From CAIWHR01 sp040007035 (GTDB lineage: Bacteria; Pseudomonadota; Gammaproteobacteria; Burkholderiales; Casimicrobiaceae): a stretch of DNA of 13,308 nucleotides. The notes beneath the pieces were generated by a model, which did no database searches, was not told the origin of the DNA, and was given only the letters and a program-made list of their open reading frames with translations. Below are positions 7,205-13,308 of this stretch, in pieces; positions within the stretch are counted from its first letter, which is position 1; each line of letters begins with the position of its first letter. The translations under genes and the position numbers were made by a program. Where the stretch lies: NCBI GenBank assembly GCA_040007035.1, contig JBDTVU010000096.1, forward strand, positions 1 through 13,308. The letters are read 5' to 3'.

Positions 7205-8575
7205 TCAGGCGCCCTTGAGGTGCCACGCCTTCGGCCGCGTGAACGTCTGGATGCCGTACGTCGACAACGTGAGCCCGATCCCCGAGTGGCCGACGCCCGA
7301 CCACGGCAGCCGCGGGCTCACGCGGTCGCAGCAGTTCCAGTAGACGCTGCCGGCGTGCAGCCGGCCGAGGATCCGTTTCGCACGCCGCGCGTCGTGTGTG
7401 TAGACGCCGGCGGTAAGACCGTACTCGGTGTCGTTCATCAGGTCGACGGCGGCATCGTCGTCGGCCACGCTCTGGATGCCTATGATCGGGCCGAAGCTCT
7501 CGTCCCTCATCAGCGCCATCGAGTGGTCGACGTCGGCGAACACCGTCGGCTCGAACCAGTTGCCCTTGCCCTTGACGGCCTTCCCGCCGAGCAGCAGCTT
7601 CGCGCCCTTCTTCTTTGCGTCGGCGACCTGCTTCCGCAGCACGTCGAGCTGCGGCCGCCGGGTAATGGCGCCGATGTAGGTGGCCTCGTCCATCGGGTCG
7701 CCCAGCTTGTAGCCCTTCACCTCGGCGACGAACGCGGCGACGAACGCGTCATGGATCGAGTCGTGGACGTAGATCCGTTCGACCGAGCAGCACGACTGCC
7801 CGGTGTTGTAGAACGCGCCATCGGCCACGCCGGCAACGGCGGCCTTGACGTCGACGTCGTCGCACACGTAGATCGGATCCTTGCCGCCGAGCTCGAGCTG
7901 GACCTTGATCATCCGCCTGCCGGCCGCGGCGGCGATCCGGGCGCCGGTCGCGTACGAACCGGTGAAGAACACGCCGTCGACGGGCTGGCGCAGCAGCGCC
8001 GTGCCGGTGGCGCCGTCGCCGACCACGGGCACGAACACGTCCCGCGGCACGCCGGCTTCGTGCAGCATCTCGGCGATGTGCAGGCCGGTCAGCGTCGCAT
8101 ATTCGGACGGCTTGTAGAGCACCGCGTTGCCCGCAGCGAGCGCCGGCACGAAGACGTTGCTGCCGACGAAGTACGGATAGTTCCATGCCGAGATGTTGGC
8201 GATCACGCCGAGCGGCTCGTGGGTGATCCGCTCCTCCAGCTTCTGCGCGGCGTCGGCGAACACCTTTTCCTCGCGCAGGCTCTTCGACGACTCGGCGAGG
8301 AAGAAGTCGATCCGCGCGAGCAGGCCGTTCAACTCGTTACGCGATTGCCGGATCGGCTTGCCGACCTCCTGCGTCAGCGTGCGCGCCAGCGTCTCGTGCA
8401 TCGCGACGATCCGCTCGCGGAAGGCGGCGATTGCCGCCAGCCGTTTCTTGATCGGCGTCTTCGCCCACCTGGCCTGCCCCGCGCGCGCGGACTCGTACTT
8501 GCCGCGGACGATGGCGTTGTTGTCGGCGGCGACGTCGGCGATGACGGCACCCGTGGCGGGATTGACGATCTTCAT
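7205..8575 (-). CDS. NAD(P)-dependent aldehyde dehydrogenase (PuuC-like role)
   Basis: This is a member of the aldehyde dehydrogenase superfamily, 456 aa, slightly shorter than the common 470-500. It oxidises an aldehyde to the acid in the cytoplasm. Seen are the oxyanion Asn in ISAWNYPY (N132), the FFTGS cofactor loop (203-207), the general-base Glu in LELGG (E228), the catalytic Cys in GQSCC (C262, followed by C263), and E359 in ESFGPI. In the proposed pathway it would convert gamma-glutamyl-aminobutyraldehyde to gamma-glutamyl-GABA, and possibly succinate semialdehyde to succinate. The start at 8575 is supported by GGAG five bases upstream and by the family-like opening MKIVNPATG. It follows the hydrolase gene by 13 bases. 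The exact substrate cannot be read from sequence alone. Confidence 0.94.
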   Translation of the reverse strand: MKIVNPATGAVIADVAADNNAIVRGKYESARAGQARWAKTPIKKRLAAIAAFRERIVAMHETLARTLTQEVGKPIRQSRNELNGLLARIDFFLAESSKSLREEKVFADAAQKLEERITHEPLGVIANISAWNYPYFVGSNVFVPALAAGNAVLYKPSEYATLTGLHIAEMLHEAGVPRDVFVPVVGDGATGTALLRQPVDGVFFTGSYATGARIAAAAGRRMIKVQLELGGKDPIYVCDDVDVKAAVAGVADGAFYNTGQSCCSVERIYVHDSIHDAFVAAFVAEVKGYKLGDPMDEATYIGAITRRPQLDVLRKQVADAKKKGAKLLLGGKAVKGKGNWFEPTVFADVDHSMALMRDESFGPIIGIQSVADDDAAVDLMNDTEYGLTAGVYTHDARRAKRILGRLHAGSVYWNCCDRVSPRLPWSGVGHSGIGLTLSTYGIQTFTRPKAWHLKGA

Positions 8576-8588
8576 GGCAACTCCGGGT

Positions 8589-9377
8589 TCACAACGCGAA
8601 CGCAGCGTCCTTGTGCTGCGCCGCATGGGTGAGGAAATCGTCGAGGATCGGCGTGTCGTCGACGAATGTCGGATCGTCCGGGTCGTGGAACTCGGGATGC
8701 CACTGGACGCCGAACAGGTACGACGGGCCCTTCCAGCGCAGCGCCTCGGCGATGCGGTCGGGCTCGGACCACGCCTCGACGACGAGGTTGCGGCCCAGAT
8801 CCTTGACCGCCTGATGATGGATCGAGTTGGTCTTGACCATTTCGGTCTTCGGGTAGAGCCGCGCGAGTCCGGTGCCGGGAACGATCGACGTCGCGTGACA
8901 GTTGTCCTCGTAGATCGCCCAGTTTCGATGGTTGAGCGCGAACGGCGCCTGCGTCGCCAGGTCCTGGTACAGCGTGCCGCCCTGCGCGACGTTGATCACC
9001 TGCGCGCCTCGGCACACGCCTAGCACCGGCTTTCTCAGCGCGACGAACGCGCGGAGCAGCGCGATCTCGTAGTCGTCGCGGATCCGGTCGCCGTTCCATT
9101 CGGGCTTCAACGCCCGCTCGCCGTAGGTCTCGGGGCAGACGTCCGATCCGCCCATCAGCACGAGGCCGTCGAGCTCGTCGGCGTAGGCGTCGACGGTCGC
9201 CTTGCTGCTGGCGCGCTTCGTGCTGCCCTCGGGTGACGGCACCATGAACGCCAGCACGTCGCGCTGCATCAGCCAGTGGGCGACGTTCTGCTCGATGTAC
9301 TGCAGCGTCATCCCCTTGAAGATGGGGCGCGCCGGGTCGGCGTGGAAGAAGCAGGCGGAGATGCCGATCTTGAGCAT
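8589..9377 (-). CDS. puuD: Gamma-glutamyl-gamma-aminobutyrate hydrolase family protein (class I glutamine amidotransferase-like, peptidase C26)
   Basis: This is a PuuD-like hydrolase, 262 aa (E. coli PuuD is about 254), that would release GABA and glutamate from gamma-glutamyl-GABA in the cytoplasm. It carries the oxyanion glycine strip MGGSDV (75-80), the nucleophile elbow GVCRG with Cys122, and the His/Glu pair in VQWHPE (H227, E229), so the triad is complete. SIHHQAVK (185-192) is a typical family segment before the last catalytic residues. It sits between an iron-containing dehydrogenase (30 bases upstream) and an aldehyde dehydrogenase (13 bases downstream), and the cluster also has a glutamine synthetase-like ligase, the natural partner of such a hydrolase. 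No clear Shine-Dalgarno sequence is seen before the ATG at 9377. The substrate could be another gamma-glutamyl amide. Confidence 0.93.
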   Translation of the reverse strand: MLKIGISACFFHADPARPIFKGMTLQYIEQNVAHWLMQRDVLAFMVPSPEGSTKRASSKATVDAYADELDGLVLMGGSDVCPETYGERALKPEWNGDRIRDDYEIALLRAFVALRKPVLGVCRGAQVINVAQGGTLYQDLATQAPFALNHRNWAIYEDNCHATSIVPGTGLARLYPKTEMVKTNSIHHQAVKDLGRNLVVEAWSEPDRIAEALRWKGPSYLFGVQWHPEFHDPDDPTFVDDTPILDDFLTHAAQHKDAAFAL

Positions 9378-9407
9378 GGAGGCGCCGTCGGTTCGGTTCG
9401 AATGCCG

Positions 9408-10577
9408 CTAGATCGCGCCGGCGAAGATCCGCTCGAAATCCTCGCGCGTGCATTTGCGAGGGTTCGTCTTGTGGCAGGTGTCGTTGATCGCGACGTCGAC
9501 CAGCGCCGGGATGTCGGCCTTCGTCACCGGACGCGCGGCTTTCAGTGCGCCGAGCGTGGCCGGTATGCCGAGGTCCGCCTTCATTCGCGCGAGCCAGTCG
9601 ATGAAGGCGCTCGCCGCCGCTTCCTCCGTCATGGCGGCGGTCCCACGCACGCCGGCGACGCGCGCGAGCTCGGCCATCTTCGCTGTCGCCGACGGCAGGT
9701 TGAAGCGCATCACGTGGTCGATCATGATCCCGTTGGCGAGGCCGTGGTGGAGGTCGGCGACGGTCGACAGCGCGTGCGCGCAGGAGTGGACGGCGCCGAG
9801 GTCCTTCTGGAACGCGATCGCGCCCATCATCGAGCTCATCAGCATGTCGCTCCTCGCCTGCAGGTTCCTGCCGTCGCGGACGGCGAGCGGCAGCGCGCGG
9901 GCGGCGATCCGCACGCCCTCGAGCGCGATGCCGTCGCACAGCGGATGGTACTCCGGCGAGAGATACGACTCGACGTTGTGCGTCAGCGCGTCCATCCCGG
10001 TCGCGGCGGTGATCGCGGCGGGCAGGTCGAGCGTGAGTTCCGGATCGGCGAACACGCACTTCGCCAGCAGCGCCGGCGAGAACACGATCTTCTTGATGTG
10101 CGTCGTGTCGTCGGAAACGACCGCCGAGCGGCCGACCTCGGACCCGGTGCCGGCGGTCGTCGGCAGTGCGACGAAGTACGGCAGCGGCCGGTCGATCGGC
10201 CGCACCTGCGGATGGTCCCACGCGTATTCGAGAATGTCGCCCGGGTGGTTCGCCATCAGCGCGATCGCCTTCGCCACGTCGAGCGCAGCGCCGCCGCCCA
10301 GGCCGATCACCGCGTCGGCGTGGTGCGCCTGGTACGCCGCCACGCCGCTGTTCACCTGGCTTCTGACCGGGTTCCCCCAGATCTCCGAAAAGACGGCGAC
10401 ATCCAGCCCGGGCAGGTCGGCGACGAACGAACTCAGCAACGGAAGCGGCGCGATGCCGCGGTCGGTGACGACGAGCGGGCGTTTAACCCCCTGCGCCTTC
10501 AGGTGGTCGGCGACGAGCCGCCGTGCGCCGAGGCCGAAATGGATGGTGGTCGGGAAGCTGAAGCGGACGATGGTCAT
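9408..10577 (-). CDS. Iron-containing alcohol dehydrogenase (group III), possible succinate semialdehyde reductase
   Basis: This is a group III Fe-dependent NAD(P) alcohol dehydrogenase, 389 aa, normal length. The cofactor motif GGGAALDVAK (94-103) and the PTTAGTGSEV segment (139-148) are present. Metal ligands by alignment to the FucO pattern are D196, H200, H264 and H278, all intact, with active-site H268. The C-terminal CHKTNPRK (368-375) and the opening RPLVVTDRG remind me of 4-hydroxybutyrate dehydrogenases, iron enzymes that interconvert succinate semialdehyde and 4-hydroxybutyrate. That role would suit an operon that makes GABA and transaminates it, but it is an inference. The ATG at 10577 overlaps the stop of the acetyltransferase gene (ATGA), pointing to coupled translation. 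Other short aldehydes or amino-alcohols are possible substrates. Confidence 0.93.
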   Translation of the reverse strand: MTIVRFSFPTTIHFGLGARRLVADHLKAQGVKRPLVVTDRGIAPLPLLSSFVADLPGLDVAVFSEIWGNPVRSQVNSGVAAYQAHHADAVIGLGGGAALDVAKAIALMANHPGDILEYAWDHPQVRPIDRPLPYFVALPTTAGTGSEVGRSAVVSDDTTHIKKIVFSPALLAKCVFADPELTLDLPAAITAATGMDALTHNVESYLSPEYHPLCDGIALEGVRIAARALPLAVRDGRNLQARSDMLMSSMMGAIAFQKDLGAVHSCAHALSTVADLHHGLANGIMIDHVMRFNLPSATAKMAELARVAGVRGTAAMTEEAAASAFIDWLARMKADLGIPATLGALKAARPVTKADIPALVDVAINDTCHKTNPRKCTREDFERIFAGAI

Positions 10578-11083
10578 GGTCGGTCCAGGAAAAGGATCAT
10601 GTGGATCTTGCCGAAATACGCGCCGTCGACACGGATTGCCCGCGGCTCGACGCCGAAGCTGCGGAAGCCGAGCTTCTCGTACAACCGGACGGCCGTGGCA
10701 TTGGTCTCGGTCACCGTCAGCACCAGTTGTTCGAGGCCGGACTGCCGGCGGGCTTCGTCGATGACGTGCCGCAGCAGCGCCGCGCCAGTGCCGCGGCCCG
10801 CCTGCTCCGGCGCGACGTACATGCCGAACACGACGGCCTTGTGCCGGTTCTTCGTGCGGGGCTCGCGGCCGAGCCCGGCGACACCCACCAACGCGCCGCC
10901 GGCGAAGCCGCCGTAGACGGCCTCCGCACCGTCCGCCGCGAGCCGCAGCACGGTGTCCTCGAACGGCCGCTTCGCCTCGTCCTCGAAGCTCGACGTGAAC
11001 GCATCCGGGTGCCCGGCGAGCCCGCGCAGCCGCAGCGCGCGATAGCCTTCGGCGTCGTCGGGGACGAGCCGGCGGATCGTGAC
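10574..11083 (-). CDS. GNAT-family N-acetyltransferase, start codon unclear
   Basis: This is an acetyl-CoA-dependent acyltransferase of the GNAT fold. Counted from the natural N-terminus (VTIRRLVPDDAEGYRALRLR) it has 169 aa, a normal length. The acetyl-CoA loop is QAGRGTG (94-100) within motif A, and motif B reads NATAVRLYEKLGF (128-140). The problem is the start: the codon at the family-like N-terminus is GTC (11083-11081), and no ATG, GTG or TTG occurs in frame between the upstream stop (11110-11108) and a GTG at 10951. Starting at 10951 would remove 44 residues that clearly read as GNAT beta1-alpha1-alpha2. The reading frame meets the end of the glutamine synthetase-like gene and its stop overlaps the dehydrogenase start (ATGA). 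The substrate is unknown; an amine or gamma-glutamyl intermediate is only a guess from context. Confidence 0.82.
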   Translation of the reverse strand, partial: VTIRRLVPDDAEGYRALRLRGLAGHPDAFTSSFEDEAKRPFEDTVLRLAADGAEAVYGGFAGGALVGVAGLGREPRTKNRHKAVVFGMYVAPEQAGRGTGAALLRHVIDEARRQSGLEQLVLTVTETNATAVRLYEKLGFRSFGVEPRAIRVDGAYFGKIHMILFLDRP

Positions 11084-11084
11084 G

Positions 11085-12458
11085 TCAGATGATTTCGAAA
11101 TAACGCTTCATCTCCCAGTCGGTGACGGCGTCGAGCCACTGCCGCCATTCCCAGTCGCGCGTCGCGGCGAAGTGGTCGACGAAATCGTCGCCGAACCAGT
11201 CGCGGGCGAGGTCGGACTGCTTGAAGATCGTCGTTGTCTCGATCAGCGTCCGCGGCGCGCGGGGGATGTTCTCGGCGCCGAGGTTGGTGCCGTGGATCGG
11301 CTTCGCGGTCAGCTTCAGCTTCTTCTCGACGCCGTGGAGCCCCGCGGCGATCACCGCCGCCATCGCGAGATACGGATTGACGTCGGACCCGGGGCAGCGC
11401 GTCTCCAGCCGCGACGACTTGGGCGAGCCGGCGATCACGCGGAAGCTCGCCGTCCGGTTGTCGACGCCCCACGTCGGCTTCACCGGCGCCCAGAAGCCGT
11501 CGACGAGGCGCTTGTAGCTGTTGATCGTCGGCCAGAACATCGGCGCGAACTCCATCAGTGCGGCGACCTGCCCGGCGAGGAAGCTTTCGAACAGCCGGCT
11601 CATCGCGTGGTTGCCCTTCGGATCGTGGAACAGGTTCGTCTTGCCGTCGGACAGCGACGTGTGGATGTGGCCCGAGCAGCCGGGATACGCCGGATTCCAT
11701 TTGGCCATGAAGCTCGGCATGATCGCGAAGCGGCTGCCGATCTCCTTGACGCCGGTCTTGAACAGCACCGCGCGGTCGGCCTGCTCGAGCGCCTCGGAGA
11801 ACTGGATCGCCGCCTCGTAGACGCCGGGGCCGGTCTCGGTGTGCAGGCCTTCGATCGGCACGCCGAAATCGCCCATCTCGACCATGATCGCCTTGAAAAA
11901 CTCGCGGTGCTCGTTCGCCCGCAGCAGCGAGTAGCCAAACATGCCGGGCGTGATCGGCTCGGGCCGCACGCAGCCCTTCTCGTGCCACGACTGCGGCGTT
12001 TCGGCGAAGTTGAACCACTCGAACTCCATTCCGCACATCGGAGCGACGCCCAGCTTTTCGGCTCGCTTCAGCACCCGCTTCAACAACTGCCGCGGGCAGA
12101 TCGAGGACGGCACCTCGCGGCCGCCCTTCTGCATGACAAAATCGCCGAGGAAGAACGGCACGCCGTCGTCCCAGGGCACGTTGCGGAACGTGCCGAGGTC
12201 GAGCCGCGCCAGCGCGTCGGGAAAGCCCTTGTGCCAGCCGGTCAGCGTCGTGTTGTCGTAGGTGACGTCGTTCATGTCCCAGCCGAGGACGACGTCGCAG
12301 AAGCCGAAGCCGCCGTCGACGGCGGAGTAGAACTTGTCCTTGTGCAGGTACTTGCCGCGCAGTACGCCGTCGATGTCGGACACCGCGACCTTGACCCGGT
12401 TGCCGGGGCTGCTGCGTACGGCGGCGATGACCTTGGCGGCCGCGGACGGGGTCGGCAT
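11085..12458 (-). CDS. Glutamine synthetase family protein, probable gamma-glutamylpolyamine synthetase (PuuA-like)
   Basis: This is an ATP-dependent ligase of the GSI fold, 457 aa, that would join glutamate to an amine, as PuuA does with putrescine. Visible are the N-terminal DIDGVLRGKYL segment (28-38), metal-binding E145 and E147 in GMEFEWF, TETGPGVYE (207-215), the SGHIHTSL strand (262-269, H264), NRTASFRV (334-341), and ETRCPGSDVNPYLA (352-365). The region where classical GlnA carries its adenylylated Tyr reads HGTNLGAENIPR and has no Tyr, so the enzyme is probably not under GlnE-type control and is unlikely to be the housekeeping glutamine synthetase. The start at 12458 has a perfect AGGAGG five bases away; the open frame beyond it runs antisense to the neighbouring transporter. 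It is the first gene of the operon. The amine may be putrescine, another polyamine or a monoamine. Confidence 0.92.
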   Translation of the reverse strand: MPTPSAAAKVIAAVRSSPGNRVKVAVSDIDGVLRGKYLHKDKFYSAVDGGFGFCDVVLGWDMNDVTYDNTTLTGWHKGFPDALARLDLGTFRNVPWDDGVPFFLGDFVMQKGGREVPSSICPRQLLKRVLKRAEKLGVAPMCGMEFEWFNFAETPQSWHEKGCVRPEPITPGMFGYSLLRANEHREFFKAIMVEMGDFGVPIEGLHTETGPGVYEAAIQFSEALEQADRAVLFKTGVKEIGSRFAIMPSFMAKWNPAYPGCSGHIHTSLSDGKTNLFHDPKGNHAMSRLFESFLAGQVAALMEFAPMFWPTINSYKRLVDGFWAPVKPTWGVDNRTASFRVIAGSPKSSRLETRCPGSDVNPYLAMAAVIAAGLHGVEKKLKLTAKPIHGTNLGAENIPRAPRTLIETTTIFKQSDLARDWFGDDFVDHFAATRDWEWRQWLDAVTDWEMKRYFEII

Positions 12459-12463
12459 GGATT

Positions 12464-12469
12464 CCTCCT
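12464..12469 (-). promoter_or_regulatory. Consensus ribosome binding site of the first operon gene
   Basis: The minus strand reads AGGAGG, the full anti-16S complement, 5 bases before the ATG at 12458. It fixes the start of the glutamine synthetase-like gene against the much longer open frame that continues upstream. Confidence 0.85.
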
Positions 12470-12523
12470 GGGACGGGTGCGGCGGTCGTGGCGCGCGGCG
12501 GCGGGGCCGGGCGCGCAGCGCCG

Positions 12524-12529
12524 ATTTTA
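12524..12529 (-). promoter_or_regulatory. Candidate -10 box of the operon promoter
   Basis: The minus strand reads TAAAAT followed by CGGCGC, the look of sigma-70 -10 boxes in GC-rich betaproteobacteria. A start of transcription near 12517 would give a leader of about 60 bases. I see no good TTGACA-like hexamer 16-18 bases upstream, so it may need an activator. Just downstream (about 12509-12521) the leader holds a small GGCGC-TGC-GCGCC inverted repeat. This is the only plausible promoter I find for the eleven-gene run. Confidence 0.4.
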
Positions 12530-12559
12530 GCGCAGCCGGCCGGGACAGGCGGCGGATGG

Positions 12560-12565
12560 CACAAT
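12560..12565 (+). promoter_or_regulatory. Weak candidate -10 box for the divergent transporter gene
   Basis: The plus strand reads CACAAT followed by CGCC, about 35 bases before the transporter ATG at 12600. It differs at position 1 from the TANAAT form and lacks a recognisable -35 hexamer. It is listed because it is the only AT-containing stretch on this strand in a very GC-rich spacer and stands in the right place. Confidence 0.25.
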
Positions 12566-12599
12566 CGCCTTCGATGAGCCCTTCGCCGAACGCCGCCGG

Positions 12600-13308
12600 A
12601 TGAGCCGCACCGCCGCACTGCTGGCGCTGCACGCGGCCGTGCTGCTGTTCGGCTTCGCGGGTCTGTTCGGCAAGTGGCTGGCACTCTCGCCGTTCGTCAT
12701 CGTGCTGGGCCGGACGACGATCGCGGCGGCGATGCTGGGGCTGGTCCGCGTCGCCCGGCCGGACACCCGCGCGCCGTTCGACGTCCGGATGCTGGCTGGC
12801 GGCGCCGTGCTCGCGCTGCACTGGGTCGCGTTCTTCGCCGCGATCCAGGTGTCGAGCGTGGCCATCGGCCTCCTCGGGTTCGCCAGCTTTCCGCTGTTCG
12901 TGCTGGCGCTGGAACGGGCGTTCCTCGGCCGCCGGTGGAGCGGCGCCGAGGCGATGACCGCGTTGCTGGTCGCGGCGGGGCTGGCACTGCTGCCGACAGG
13001 ATTCTCGCTGGCCGACCGCTCGCTGCAAGGACTTCTCTGGGGCGTGCTTTCCGGCTTCACGTTCGCGCTGCTGGCGGTACTGAACCGCCGCTACGCGCCG
13101 GAACGGCCGGCGGTCGACCTCGCGTTCTGGCAGAACCTCTGCGCGGCGCTCTGCCTGCTCCCGGTCGTCTGGGCTGCCGGCGGCGGCGTGAGCGCGATCG
13201 GTGCCCGCGAACTCGTGCTGCTGCTCGTGCTGGGGCTCGTCTGCACGGCGCTCGCGCATACGCTGTTCATCGGCAGCCTGCGCGTCGTCAGCGCGCATAC
13301 GGCGAGCG
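12600..13308 (+). CDS. EamA/DMT-family transporter, 3' end outside window
   Basis: This is an inner-membrane transporter of the drug/metabolite transporter superfamily (EamA domains). The first 236 residues are present of a usual 280-300. Hydrophobic segments lie at about 5-25, 31-50, 66-84, 88-107, 117-134, 143-162, 174-193 and 204-224, matching eight of the ten helices expected. GR at 37-38 in the second helix and the short basic loops (RRW near 111, NRRYAPER near 162) fit the family. The ATG at 12600 opens directly into the first helix, but no Shine-Dalgarno sequence precedes it. Instead a 15-codon frame from 12556 ends in ATGA over this start. It is divergent from the amine operon. The substrate is unknown; export of an amino acid or amine product is a guess. 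Confidence 0.88.
   Translation, partial: MSRTAALLALHAAVLLFGFAGLFGKWLALSPFVIVLGRTTIAAAMLGLVRVARPDTRAPFDVRMLAGGAVLALHWVAFFAAIQVSSVAIGLLGFASFPLFVLALERAFLGRRWSGAEAMTALLVAAGLALLPTGFSLADRSLQGLLWGVLSGFTFALLAVLNRRYAPERPAVDLAFWQNLCAALCLLPVVWAAGGGVSAIGARELVLLLVLGLVCTALAHTLFIGSLRVVSAHTAS

Noticed and set aside
7786..7791. Double cysteine at the aldehyde dehydrogenase active site (C262, C263)
   Set aside because: A second Cys next to the nucleophile is common in several aldehyde dehydrogenase clades and is not a sign of unusual chemistry.
10574..10951. Acetyltransferase as a 125-residue protein from the GTG at 10951
   Set aside because: The 44 codons upstream read as a normal GNAT N-terminus in the same frame, so a start at 10951 would give a truncated fold. 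It is kept only as an alternative in the finding on this gene.
12459..13298. 280-residue N-terminal extension of the glutamine synthetase-like protein
   Set aside because: The extension is compositionally noisy, lies antisense to the EamA transporter, and a perfect AGGAGG precedes the ATG at 12458, where the family N-terminus begins.

Overview
The window is GC-rich DNA from a bacterium, most likely a member of the Pseudomonadota. Betaproteobacteria is my best guess, resting on the overall look of the proteins and a TAAAATCGG-type -10 box; the sequence does not prove it. Coding density is high. I see no mobile elements, tRNA or rRNA genes, CRISPR arrays or phage genes.

Layout. The left edge carries the 3' part of folD on the plus strand (1-441). 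After a 233-base convergent gap comes one long co-directional run of eleven minus-strand genes. Read in the direction of transcription, from 12458 down to 675, they are: a glutamine synthetase-family ligase (gamma-glutamylpolyamine synthetase-like), a GNAT acetyltransferase, an iron-containing alcohol dehydrogenase, a gamma-glutamyl-GABA hydrolase (PuuD-like), an aldehyde dehydrogenase, a class III aminotransferase (GABA:pyruvate or putrescine transaminase type), a short-chain dehydrogenase, and a complete polyamine/opine-class ABC importer (ATPase, periplasmic binding protein, two permeases). Junctions are tight: two ATGA overlaps, one 1-nt gap, and other gaps under about 65 nt. A single operon is therefore likely. 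Its probable promoter lies in the 141-base divergent spacer at 12459-12599. On the other side of that spacer an EamA/DMT-family transporter runs off the right edge on the plus strand.

How the genes may work together. The importer brings in an amine or amino acid. The ligase would cap it with a gamma-glutamyl group, the aldehyde dehydrogenase would oxidise the resulting aldehyde, and the hydrolase would release GABA. The transaminase would convert GABA to succinate semialdehyde, which the iron-dependent dehydrogenase could reduce or an aldehyde dehydrogenase could oxidise. The cluster resembles the E. coli Puu pathway, but no PuuB-type FAD oxidase and no PuuR-type regulator are present in this window. 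The roles of the acetyltransferase and the short-chain dehydrogenase are open.

Points most worth checking are the missing oxidase step, an apparent Arg where polyamine-binding proteins carry an acidic residue, the absence of a normal start codon at the natural N-terminus of the acetyltransferase, and a strong hairpin without a T-run between the binding-protein and permease genes.
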